From positions 1-11,232 of the forward strand of contig SXJQ01000100.1 of assembly GCA_005779345.1 (NCBI GenBank): a stretch of DNA of 11,232 nucleotides. Direction: 5' to 3'. Under the pieces are notes generated by a model, which had not been told where the DNA came from, searched no databases, and saw only the letters and a list, made by a program, of their open reading frames with translations. Of the stretch, positions 1 to 6,425 are shown piece by piece. Source of the DNA: Actinomycetota bacterium (GTDB taxonomy: Bacteria > Actinomycetota > Acidimicrobiia > IMCC26256 > PALSA-610). Each line of letters starts with the position of its first letter. Position 1 is the stretch's first letter. The translations under genes were made by a program, and so were the position numbers.

Positions 1-134
1 AGGGTGCTCTTGCCGCACCCCGAGGGGCCGAGCAGCACGAGGAACTCGCCGTCGAAGACATCGAAGGTGACGTCGTCGACCGCGGCCGACTTCCCGAATC
101 GCTTCGTGATGTGTGTCAACGCGACCCGGCCCAT
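1..134 (-). CDS. ABC transporter ATP-binding protein, N-terminal fragment (cut by window edge)
   Basis: Only the first 44 codons are inside the window; the rest lies to the left. The start ATG is at 134-132. The fragment reads like the N-terminus of an import-type ABC ATPase: a short strand (VALTHITKRFG, residues 4-14), a segment ending in DGEFLVLLG, and a complete Walker A P-loop, GPSGCGKST, at residues 36-44, which binds the ATP phosphates. The family normally has about 250-370 residues and sits on the cytoplasmic face of a membrane permease. The N-terminus resembles the sugar, polyamine or nitrate/taurine importer ATPases, but the substrate cannot be told from this fragment. It lies 52 bases after the methyltransferase stop on the same strand. 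A TAAGGT box 8 bases before the ATG suggests it may also have its own leaderless promoter. The ABC ATPase identity is secure; the subfamily is open. Confidence 0.9.
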   Translation of the reverse strand, partial: MGRVALTHITKRFGKSAAVDDVTFDVFDGEFLVLLGPSGCGKST

Positions 135-142
135 CGCGCGAA

Positions 143-148
143 ACCTTA
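143..148 (-). promoter_or_regulatory. Candidate -10 box of a leaderless promoter for the ABC ATPase
   Basis: On the minus strand TAAGGT (TANNNT type) is followed by 8 bases and then the ATG at 134. Transcription from this box would begin at or next to the start codon. The AAGG inside the box could instead act as a weak ribosome binding site about 9 bases from the ATG. No good -35 was found. Confidence 0.4.
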
Positions 149-186
149 GGCCGCGAGCGGCGGTGTCGGTGGGGGGCCGAAGGTCC

Positions 187-939
187 TCATCGTGTGCCGC
201 CGTCTCCGTCGGTGCCGCGCGCCCAGACCGAGACGTGCGAGCGGCTCTCGCCGGTGAACGGCGACCGCTCCCAGTCGGCCCAACGGTGCACGAGGTCCAT
301 CCCGGCGAGCTGGGCCATCAGGTCCAGTTCGGCCGGCCACGCATAGCGGTGGTGGGAGTCGAATCGCACGCACTCGGACCCGTCGAACCAGACGTGGTGC
401 GAGGTCAGGTGCTGGTCGGCGAAGTCGTACGTGTCGAAGCCGAGGTGTTCCGGGGCGATGTCGAACGGGCACGAGGTCTGACCCGGCGGCATGCGCCGGA
501 GGTCGGGCACGCCGAGTTCGACGAGGAAGCGACCGCCTGGCCCGAGATGCGCGGCCGCGTTGCGAAAGCATGCGACCTGTTCGGCCTGGGTGAGCAGGTT
601 ACCGATCGAGTTGAAGACGAGATAGACGAGGTCGAAGGTCCCCGCGACCCGCGTCGCGCTCATGTCGCCGATGGTCACCGGGATCTCCGAGCCACCCGGT
701 TTCGCGCGCAGCTCCGCCACCATGTCTTCGGAGATCTCGAGCCCCGCGACCTGCACTCCCCTCGCTGCGAGTGGGAGCGCGACGCGCCCGGTGCCGATCG
801 CGAACTCGAGCGCGCCGCCGGTGCCGGCCAACTCGGCCAGGACGTCGGCGGTTCGCGCGAGCAACGCGGCATCGGCCATGTCGCCCAGGCCGGCGTCGTA
901 GCGGCGAGCGATCGGACCGACGAACACGTTCTGCGGCAT
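187..939 (-). CDS. Class I SAM-dependent methyltransferase
   Basis: 250 residues, a usual length for a small soluble methyltransferase that moves a methyl group from S-adenosylmethionine to an unknown substrate. Rossmann-fold motifs appear in order. Motif I is LEFAIGTGR at residues 44-52 (E45, G49, G51). The acidic end of strand 2 is GLEIS at 66-70, expected to hold the ribose hydroxyls through E68. GDM lies at 91-93, strand 4 is FDLVYLVFNSIGNL at 102-115, and the GPGGRFLVEL turn and strand is at 133-142. The C-terminal third (about 150-250) is rich in His and Trp and probably forms the substrate lid. ATG 939 was chosen because the core begins about 40 residues later and codons before it read as Arg/Pro-rich noise. 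No strong Shine-Dalgarno is seen. It starts 89 bases after the CoA-transferase stop on the same strand, so co-transcription is likely. The substrate is unknown. Confidence 0.85.
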   Translation of the reverse strand: MPQNVFVGPIARRYDAGLGDMADAALLARTADVLAELAGTGGALEFAIGTGRVALPLAARGVQVAGLEISEDMVAELRAKPGGSEIPVTIGDMSATRVAGTFDLVYLVFNSIGNLLTQAEQVACFRNAAAHLGPGGRFLVELGVPDLRRMPPGQTSCPFDIAPEHLGFDTYDFADQHLTSHHVWFDGSECVRFDSHHRYAWPAELDLMAQLAGMDLVHRWADWERSPFTGESRSHVSVWARGTDGDGGTR

Positions 940-1028
940 CGACGGAGTCTCGTGTGCCCGGGCTCGGTCCGCAATCGAGTTCTCGATCGCCCGCGGTGTC
1001 AGCGGTCGGGGGACCAACGTTCGCGGGG

Positions 1029-2717
1029 TCAGCGCTCGCGCAGGAACCAGCCGCGCGGGTCCCATCGCCGCAACGGCGCCACGTCGGTGCGCGTGACCGG
1101 GGCGAGTTCGCGGACCCTCTCGGCGATCGGGACATCCCATCCGCACGCGGCGAGGGCGCGGGCGACCCGCTCGGCGACCGGATCGGCGCCCGCCGCGACC
1201 GCCGTGAGCGTGAGGACGCCGTCGTCGCTCGGCTTCTCGAAGGTCGCGAGGTCGGTCACCAGGGTTCGCACGGCGCGGCCCGGGGTCGTGATGTAGGAGC
1301 AGTCGGCGACGAACCGCTGGGGAGCGAGCAGCGCGATCACCACGTTGTCGACTGCGACGCTCCCGACGTCGTTGCCGCCGCCCGACCCGACGAGGAACGG
1401 CCCGCCCTGATCGAGGAGCGAGGTGCTGTTGATGTTGCCGAACCGGTCGATCTGGGCGCCTCCCAGACACCCGATCGTGCGCGTGCCCGCGCCGCCGACG
1501 AGCGCACCGAGCACCAGCGCCGCGTCGCCGAGCATCGTCGCGGTCGGGAAGTTGCGGTGGTTCAGCACGAACGGATCGGCCGGCACCGCGTCGTAGCCCC
1601 ACAACCCGATCTCGGCCGTGAGTTCGACCGCGCTCCCCTGCTCGCGGGCCAGGGCGACTCCGAGCCACGCCGCGAGGTTGGCGACTCCCGCACCGGCGAG
1701 CACCGCGTGCGCGTCGACATCCACGACGCGCGCCGCGAGCGCCCGTGCCCCCATCACCGCGGCGCGCTCCCACGCGTTGGGCTCCGACTCGAGGTCGGGG
1801 ATGTGCGCGGCTTCGTCGGTGCGCCACGAGTCGGGCGCGGCCTTCGCCCGGAGCTCAGCCACGCGCGCGTCGCCGAGCTTGGCGACCCATTGTTCCTGCG
1901 TCGCCACGTCGAGGACCCACTCGCGGATCCAGTCGTCGTAGTCGTCGCGACGGGTCGCCGCACGCGCCTCGACCCAGAACTCGTAGTCCTCGCCGTAGCC
2001 CTCCACGGGGAGGTCACCGCAGAAGAGCCCGCCGGGGTGAGCGCCGAGCGGTGCCTCCACGACGGCGAGCACCTTGTGCGCGGGGATGCGGACGAGGTGC
2101 GACCATGGCCGAAGATCGTCGACGATCCGCTCGACGGTCACGATGCAGCCCCGACGGGCCGCGAGCGCGCCCCAGACGCCTTCGAGCATCGGCGGATGGA
2201 ATGCGATGTTGCCGGCGCGATCGGCGACGGGGGCGTGCAGCAGAGCCACGTCGGGAGCGAGCGGAGCGAGCAGTCCGACCGCGCCGAACGGGGTGTCGAT
2301 CTCGGTGTACGCGTCGTTCGTCGCCATCGAACTCCCGGCGATCGACCGGGTGACGATCGCGGGGAGGTCGCGCGCCGCGGCCTCGAGCCGCTGCGCGAAC
2401 GCGAGGAACGACCAGTGCTCGACCTCGACGGTTCCATCGCGATACGCCCCCTGGAACCACGGGTTCGGCGTGAAGTTGGGGAACGTGTCGCCCGAATAGC
2501 CGGTGACCACCTTTCGGACGAGCCCGCCGCGGAAGAACAGCGCGCCGAGACTCGACAAGCTGAGCATCACCAGGGTGAATCCCGGATCGCGCCCCCACCA
2601 CTGGCGGACGAGCTCGCGGGCCGCGGCGGACCACCGCGTGTGCCCCACGACGATGTGTACCGAGTCGCCCGCCACGACATGGCGACCGATCGCGGATTCG
2701 AGCGTCTCGGGTTCCAC
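1029..2717 (-). CDS. Single-chain class I CoA-transferase / IpdAB-like protein (alpha-beta fusion)
   Basis: 562 residues carrying both halves of a family that is usually two subunits (glutaconate CoA-transferase GctAB; actinobacterial IpdA and IpdB, the CoA-ester ring hydrolase of steroid breakdown). The alpha-like half is about residues 1-300: GRHVVAGDSVHIVVGH at 11-26, ARELVRQ at 33-39 and LAPDVALLHAPVADRAGNIAF at 153-173. The beta-like half is about 315-562: AEIGLWG at 368-374, GCLGGAQIDRFGNINST at 416-432 and GSGGGNDVGS at 444-453, all typical of the beta/IpdB type. E369 falls where the beta subunit of true transferases has the catalytic Glu, but this needs an alignment. GTG 2717 was chosen because it lies 8 bases after a TAGATT box and just before the conserved start of the family. 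GTG 2771 is an in-frame alternative that would add 18 residues. The gene is divergent from the luciferase-like/ETF pair. Family is confident; transferase versus hydrolase activity and substrate are not known. Confidence 0.88.
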   Translation of the reverse strand: MEPETLESAIGRHVVAGDSVHIVVGHTRWSAAARELVRQWWGRDPGFTLVMLSLSSLGALFFRGGLVRKVVTGYSGDTFPNFTPNPWFQGAYRDGTVEVEHWSFLAFAQRLEAAARDLPAIVTRSIAGSSMATNDAYTEIDTPFGAVGLLAPLAPDVALLHAPVADRAGNIAFHPPMLEGVWGALAARRGCIVTVERIVDDLRPWSHLVRIPAHKVLAVVEAPLGAHPGGLFCGDLPVEGYGEDYEFWVEARAATRRDDYDDWIREWVLDVATQEQWVAKLGDARVAELRAKAAPDSWRTDEAAHIPDLESEPNAWERAAVMGARALAARVVDVDAHAVLAGAGVANLAAWLGVALAREQGSAVELTAEIGLWGYDAVPADPFVLNHRNFPTATMLGDAALVLGALVGGAGTRTIGCLGGAQIDRFGNINSTSLLDQGGPFLVGSGGGNDVGSVAVDNVVIALLAPQRFVADCSYITTPGRAVRTLVTDLATFEKPSDDGVLTLTAVAAGADPVAERVARALAACGWDVPIAERVRELAPVTRTDVAPLRRWDPRGWFLRER

Positions 2718-2725
2718 GGACCGCG

Positions 2726-2753
2726 AATCTAGGTGTACGCCGCGGTCGTCGAA
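2726..2753 (-). promoter_or_regulatory. Leaderless-type promoter of the CoA-transferase gene
   Basis: Minus strand: TTCGAC (2753-2748), a 16-base spacer, then TAGATT (2731-2726), 8 bases, then GTG 2717. The -10 box fits TANNNT well and the -35 is weak. The distance puts the transcript start at or beside the GTG, and no Shine-Dalgarno precedes it. Co-location of promoter and start codon is the main reason for this start choice. Confidence 0.5.
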
Positions 2754-2837
2754 TCCACGGTCAAGAATCACCCAAGACCCTGCCGCGTCATCCGTTTGGA
2801 CGATGCACCAGCGCCGCTGATCGCTTAGCTTCGGGCC

Positions 2838-2882
2838 CGGCCGCACACCCGGTGGTGCCCCCACCATCACCGGGTGCGGCCG
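2838..2882. repeat. Long imperfect inverted repeat between divergent promoters
   Basis: Outer arms pair over 8 bases (CGGCCGCA at 2838-2845 with TGCGGCCG at 2875-2882). After a 2-base bulge the inner arms pair over 7 bases (CCCGGTG at 2848-2854 with CACCGGG at 2868-2874). Three more pairs are possible nearer the C-rich loop. There is no T-run on either side. It lies upstream of both predicted leaderless transcript starts (2717 minus, 2972 plus), so it would not be in either mRNA. An operator or DNA-structure role fits better than a terminator, but nothing in the sequence proves it. Confidence 0.6.
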
Positions 2883-2933
2883 ACCTCTTCTTCGGGCGTC
2901 GTTCGCGACCCGAGCCCGTCGCCCTCGGCGGGG

Positions 2934-2964
2934 TTCGGCCTCGCGACGTCGACGCCGTATCGTC
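2934..2964 (+). promoter_or_regulatory. Candidate leaderless promoter of the luciferase-like/ETF operon
   Basis: TATCGT at 2959-2964 (TANNNT) ends 7 bases before GTG 2972. A poor -35 (TTCGGC, 2934-2939) lies 19 bases upstream of it. No Shine-Dalgarno precedes the GTG. The layout mirrors that of the divergent CoA-transferase gene. Confidence 0.4.
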
Positions 2965-2971
2965 GCCGTCC

Positions 2972-3847
2972 GTGGACCTCGGGATCGTGACGCCCGTTCT
3001 GACGCTGCTCCCCCGCGCGCATGCCGCCTGGGAGTCCGACGCGACCCTCGACGATGTCGTCGCGATCGCACGCGCGGCCGAGCGGTTCGGGTACGACCAT
3101 CTCACCTGTTCGGAGCACGTCGCGATTCCCACCGCGGTGGCCGCCACCCGTGGTGCCCGCTACTGGGACCCGCTCGCCACCTTCGGGTATCTCGCCGCGC
3201 ACACCGAACGCCTGCGCCTCGCCACCTTCGTGCTCGTGCTCGGGTACCACCATCCGCTCGAGATCGCGAAGCGCTACGGGACGCTCGATCGTATCGCCGA
3301 CGGTCGGCTCGTCCTCGGTGTCGGCGTCGGTTCGCTCGAAGAGGAGTTCGCGTTGCTCGACGCTCCGTTCGCAGATCGCGGTGCGCGCGCCGACGACGCG
3401 GTGCGGGCGCTGCGCGCAACGTTCGGTCGCCGCGAGCCCGAGTACCACGGGACCCACTTCGACATCGAGGGCTTCATCGTCGATCCGTGTGCGGTCAGCG
3501 CCGACGTCCCCATCTGGATCGGCGGCCGCAGCGCTCGTTCGCTGCGCCGCGCGGTCGAGCTCGCCGACGGTTGGGCGCCGTTCGGCCTCGACCCCACTGC
3601 GGTGCGCGGGCTGATCGACGCGGCCGCGGCCACGGCCGCGTGGGCCGAACGAGCGCGACCGCTCGACGTGTGGTTGCAGCCGGCGCCGCTCGACCCGGGC
3701 GGCGCGACCGACGCGACGGTCGAAGCACTCCGAGCACTGCGCGCTGCGGGCGCGACCGGGGTGAGCGCTCGATTCGTCCACCATTCGCGGCAGCACTATC
3801 TCGAACAGCTCGAGGCACTCCCGCCGCTCGTTCGCAGCGTCGACTGA
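2972..3847 (+). CDS. Luciferase-like (LLM class) flavin/F420-dependent oxidoreductase
   Basis: 291 residues, the usual size for short LLM-class TIM-barrel enzymes that use coenzyme F420 or FMN. Visible family features are the LGIVTPVLTL first strand (3-12), the RAAERFGYDHLTCSEHV segment (34-50), DPLATFGYLAAHTERLRLAT (66-85) with the PLEIAKRYGTLDRIADGRLVLGVG block (95-118), and the C-terminal PIWIGGRSARSLRRAVELADGW (180-201). In this family the last block shapes the cofactor phosphate site. The wider sequence is closest to the F420-dependent TIGR03619 type, judged by eye. GTG 2972 is the preferred start: the conserved first strand begins two residues later and a -10 box sits just upstream. An earlier in-frame GTG at 2852 lies inside the hairpin and would add a Pro/Arg-rich leader unlike the family. 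The ETF gene follows after 13 bases. The substrate is unknown, and F420 versus FMN cannot be settled here. Confidence 0.87.
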   Translation: MDLGIVTPVLTLLPRAHAAWESDATLDDVVAIARAAERFGYDHLTCSEHVAIPTAVAATRGARYWDPLATFGYLAAHTERLRLATFVLVLGYHHPLEIAKRYGTLDRIADGRLVLGVGVGSLEEEFALLDAPFADRGARADDAVRALRATFGRREPEYHGTHFDIEGFIVDPCAVSADVPIWIGGRSARSLRRAVELADGWAPFGLDPTAVRGLIDAAAATAAWAERARPLDVWLQPAPLDPGGATDATVEALRALRAAGATGVSARFVHHSRQHYLEQLEALPPLVRSVD

Positions 3848-3850
3848 CCG

Positions 3851-3856
3851 AGGAGG
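3851..3856 (+). promoter_or_regulatory. Strong ribosome binding site of the ETF fusion gene
   Basis: AGGAGG, inside GAGGAGGG at 3850-3857, lies 4 bases before GTG 3861 and just after the stop of the upstream gene. It fixes the start and, unlike its leaderless-looking partner, shows that the ETF gene is translated from a conventional site within a shared transcript. Confidence 0.8.
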
Positions 3857-3860
3857 GACC

Positions 3861-5675
3861 GTGCGGATCGCGGCGCTCGTCAAACAGATACCGCAGTTCG
3901 AGACGATGACGCTGGGCACCGACGGGCGGCTCGTCCGCGAAGGGCTGCCGCTCGAGATGAACGCGTACTGCCGCCGTGCCGTCGCCAAGGCAGTCGAGCT
4001 CGCAACCGAGCGGCCGGCGAGCTCGGTCACCGTGTTCACGCTCGGCCCCCCGACCGCCGACGACGTCCTCCGCGAGGCAATCGCCTGGGGGACCGAGCAC
4101 GGTCTCGCCACGATCGACGCGGTCCACATCTGCGACCCGGCGTTCGCCGGATCCGACACCTTCGCCACGGCGAGCGCGATCGCCGCGGCGCTCGCGCGGT
4201 ACGGGCCGTTCGATCTCGTGCTGTGCGGTCGGAACTCCGTCGACGCCGACACGGGTCAAGTCGGCCCGCAGATCGCGGCGCTCCTCGATCTCCCGTTCGT
4301 GTCGGCCGCGCGCTACTTGGCGATCGACGACCGTCCGGGCTCGGGCTCGGGCTCGGGCTCGACGGTCCACGCCCGCGCCGAACTCGACGACGGCTGGATG
4401 CAGATCGAGACGAGCCTGCCGGCCGTGATCTCGTGCGCGGAACGGCTCTGCGAACCGAGCAAGGTCGACCCGGCCGGCCGTGCGGCCGTCGACGCCGCCG
4501 CGATTCGACGCCTCGGTGCCGACGAGCTCGGTGCGGGGCCGTGGGGCGCGGCCGCGAGCCCGACCCGGGTCGGCGCGTCACGGACGCTCGAGGTGACACG
4601 TCGCCGGGCGTTGCACCCCGACGCGGCGCTGCGCGAACAGGTCGAGGCCGCGGTCGCGGTGCTCCGCTCGCGCGACGCGCTCACCCGCTCGATGACCACC
4701 TCGCCGATCACGCCGCTCCCGCCTCCGCGACCGGCTGCGGGCCCCGCCGTCGTCGCACTCGTCGAGCCCGATCGGCCGTCGTTCGCCGCCGAGTTGCTGT
4801 CAGAGGCCGCGATGCTCGCGACGACCTTGGGGGGCCACGCAGTCGCCGCCGGCCCGGCCGACACGCTCGGCGGCGACCTCGGCGCGCTCGGTGCCGACCG
4901 GGTGGTCGCGCTCGATGCCGACACCGAGGAGGACCTCGCGGCCGCGCTGTGCGGCTGGTTGGCGACGAACCCGACGAGCATCGTCCTCGCACCGAGCACC
5001 GCGTTCGGCCGCGAGGTCGCGGCGCGCACCGCGGCGGGCATGGGCGCGGGGCTCACGGGCGATGCCGTGGAGCTCGACCTCGACGGTGGCCGCCTCGTCG
5101 CGTGGAAGCCGGCGTTCGGTGGTGCGGTCGTCGCCGCGATCCGCTGCACGTCCGAATTGCAGATGGCGACCGTCCGCGCCGGAACGCTCGCAGCCGCCCA
5201 GCCACGCGATCACGCGGCACCCGTGGAGTGGTTCGGTGTCGGGCCGCGACGGCGCGTCGTGGTTCTGGCGCGCACGCGCGACGACGACCTCGACGAGCTC
5301 GCCGACGCGGCGGCGGTCATCGGCGTGGGCCGCGGTGTCGACCCCGCTGCCTACGACGACCTCGAACCATTGCGGGCGCGACTCGGCGCGGCATTCGCTG
5401 CTACGCGCAAGGTCACCGACGCTGGTTGGATGCCCCGCGCCCGCCAGGTCGGAATCACCGGGCGTTCCATCGCGCCGCGGCTCTACGTCTCGATCGGCGC
5501 GGGCGGCAAGTTCAACCATTCGGTCGGGTATCGCAACGCCGGCACCGTGCTCGCGATCAACCGCGACCGCGAGGCCGCGGTGTTCGCGACCGCCGACGCC
5601 GGGATCGTCGGCGATTGGACCGAAGTCGTGCCGTTGCTCGTCGAGACACTGGACCGCAGTCGCGACGACAGCTAG
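3861..5675 (+). CDS. Fused electron transfer flavoprotein, beta-alpha (EtfB-EtfA) single chain
   Basis: 604 residues joining an EtfB-like half (about 1-275) to an EtfA-like half (about 295-604) through a Pro-rich linker (PITPLPPPRPAAGP, 282-295). ETFs are normally two chains that carry electrons from flavin dehydrogenases to ETF:quinone oxidoreductase. EtfB features are a VKQIP start (7-11) and VDADTGQVGPQIAALLDLPF (127-146), matching the family's D-x-D-x-x-Q-x-G region. The usual EPRYPSL-type beta signature is replaced by CEPSKVDPAG (197-206). The EtfA FAD domain shows IGVGRGV (487-493), TRKVTDAGWMPRARQVGITG (515-534), IGAGGKFNH (545-553), AINRD (565-569) and ADAGIVGDWTEVVPLL (578-593). R516, T533 and H553 match expected FAD-contact positions. 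The usual Gln of QVGQTG is Ile532, and the usual Ser of GISGAxQH is Gly548. GTG 3861 has a strong ribosome binding site. The redox partner is not in the window. A link to mycofactocin-type dehydrogenases, for which variant ETFs are known, is only a guess. Confidence 0.9.
   Translation: MRIAALVKQIPQFETMTLGTDGRLVREGLPLEMNAYCRRAVAKAVELATERPASSVTVFTLGPPTADDVLREAIAWGTEHGLATIDAVHICDPAFAGSDTFATASAIAAALARYGPFDLVLCGRNSVDADTGQVGPQIAALLDLPFVSAARYLAIDDRPGSGSGSGSTVHARAELDDGWMQIETSLPAVISCAERLCEPSKVDPAGRAAVDAAAIRRLGADELGAGPWGAAASPTRVGASRTLEVTRRRALHPDAALREQVEAAVAVLRSRDALTRSMTTSPITPLPPPRPAAGPAVVALVEPDRPSFAAELLSEAAMLATTLGGHAVAAGPADTLGGDLGALGADRVVALDADTEEDLAAALCGWLATNPTSIVLAPSTAFGREVAARTAAGMGAGLTGDAVELDLDGGRLVAWKPAFGGAVVAAIRCTSELQMATVRAGTLAAAQPRDHAAPVEWFGVGPRRRVVVLARTRDDDLDELADAAAVIGVGRGVDPAAYDDLEPLRARLGAAFAATRKVTDAGWMPRARQVGITGRSIAPRLYVSIGAGGKFNHSVGYRNAGTVLAINRDREAAVFATADAGIVGDWTEVVPLLVETLDRSRDDS
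4337..4360 (+). repeat. Hexanucleotide microsatellite (GGGCTC x4) inside the ETF fusion gene
   Basis: Four perfect GGGCTC units in a row encode four Gly-Ser pairs (residues 160-167) in a surface loop of the EtfB half, before the strand at STVHARAEL. Changes in copy number would add or remove Gly-Ser pairs without shifting the frame, so the loop can vary in length. Confidence 0.9.
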
Positions 5676-5696
5676 GGGTCGCGACGAGTACGCGGC

Positions 5697-6233
5697 CTAC
5701 GCGTCGGAGTCCGGTCGGTAGAAGGCGGCGAGCAGCGCGGCCGCCCCGCCGACACCGAGGCCGGCCGCGATCGCGAAGGCGTTCCACGAACCCGGCGCGA
5801 TCGGGAAATCGAGCGCGTTGTCGAGCGACCACTCGCCGGCGCCGAGCGTGCCGAGTGAGATCGCCGTGAGTGCGATGAACGCGACGTACTCCCAGCCCTG
5901 ACCGGGCTTGAAGATGAAGAAGCCGTTGTTGCGGTGGGCGGTCACCCAGGCGACGACCATCACCGAGGTCAGCCCGGCCGTGGCGAGCGGGGTGAGCAAC
6001 CCGAGCAGGAGCATTGTCCCGGCGCCGAGTTCGGTGATGCTCGCCAGCCACGCGTGCAGGATCCCAGGCTTCATGCCCATGCTCGCGAACCAGCCGGCGG
6101 TGCCTTGGATCTTGCCCCCGCGGAAGATGTGGTTGTACCCGTGGGCGATGATCATCGACCCGCAGGTCAGCCGCAGGATCAGCAACGCGAGGTTGATGGC
6201 GTCGACGTCGGCGGTCTGGGCAGCGATCGGCAT
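5697..6233 (-). CDS. DoxX-family integral membrane protein
   Basis: 178 residues with about four hydrophobic spans: roughly 12-31, 60-80, 84-99 and 115-131, plus a further hydrophobic stretch near 152-172. The first span and its end (LALLILRLTCGSMIIAHGYNHIF, 15-37, with a His in the AHGYNH turn) and the GxxGTAGWFASMGM segment (41-54) are typical of the DoxX/DoxD-like family. These small membrane proteins are known from thiosulfate:quinone oxidoreductase and from redox or thiol-stress complexes, but most members have no assigned role. ATG 6233 is fixed by a near-ideal ribosome binding site. The gene converges on the ETF gene with 21 bases between stops and no visible terminator, and is divergent from the first LuxR-type gene across 192 bases. 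Family is confident; a functional tie to the ETF is only suggested by position. Confidence 0.88.
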   Translation of the reverse strand: MPIAAQTADVDAINLALLILRLTCGSMIIAHGYNHIFRGGKIQGTAGWFASMGMKPGILHAWLASITELGAGTMLLLGLLTPLATAGLTSVMVVAWVTAHRNNGFFIFKPGQGWEYVAFIALTAISLGTLGAGEWSLDNALDFPIAPGSWNAFAIAAGLGVGGAAALLAAFYRPDSDA

Positions 6234-6237
6234 GGAG

Positions 6238-6246
6238 CTCCTCCTC
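6238..6246 (-). promoter_or_regulatory. Ribosome binding site of the DoxX-family gene
   Basis: Minus strand GAGGAGGAG ends 4 bases before ATG 6233. It is one of the strongest sites in the window and decides the start. It also means this gene has a leader, unlike several of its neighbours. Confidence 0.85.
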
Positions 6247-6412
6247 GAACGCGCCCGTTCCTAGCACGGACCCCGCGCCGCGAGAGGCTGGACGTTCTGT
6301 CTTACGGACGAGACGCCCAGACGAATGACAACACGTCTACAAGCGGTCTGATTGAATCGATGAAAACCCGCACGATTCGATCCGGAATCCGCGGTCACTC
6401 CGACACCCGCGT

Positions 6413-6417
6413 GAGGG
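6413..6417 (+). promoter_or_regulatory. Ribosome binding site of the first LuxR-type gene
   Basis: GAGGG lies 8 bases before ATG 6426 and favours that start over the in-frame ATG at 6360. The bases at about 6320-6370 are richer in A and T than the surroundings and probably hold the promoter. ATGACA at 6325-6330 is a candidate -35, but no convincing -10 follows at the right distance. Confidence 0.5.
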
Positions 6418-6425
6418 CGACACGT

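Noticed and set aside
771..2732. A 653-codon open frame on the plus strand opposite the CoA-transferase gene, and similar long frames at 4-1296 and 4223-5869
   Set aside because: Translations are Arg/Pro/Gly-rich without family motifs. Long antisense and off-frame openings are expected from high-GC codon bias opposite well-supported genes.
2852..2971. In-frame upstream extension of the luciferase-like gene from GTG 2852
   Set aside because: It would start inside the hairpin, adds a low-complexity leader, and ignores the -10 box 7 bases before GTG 2972.
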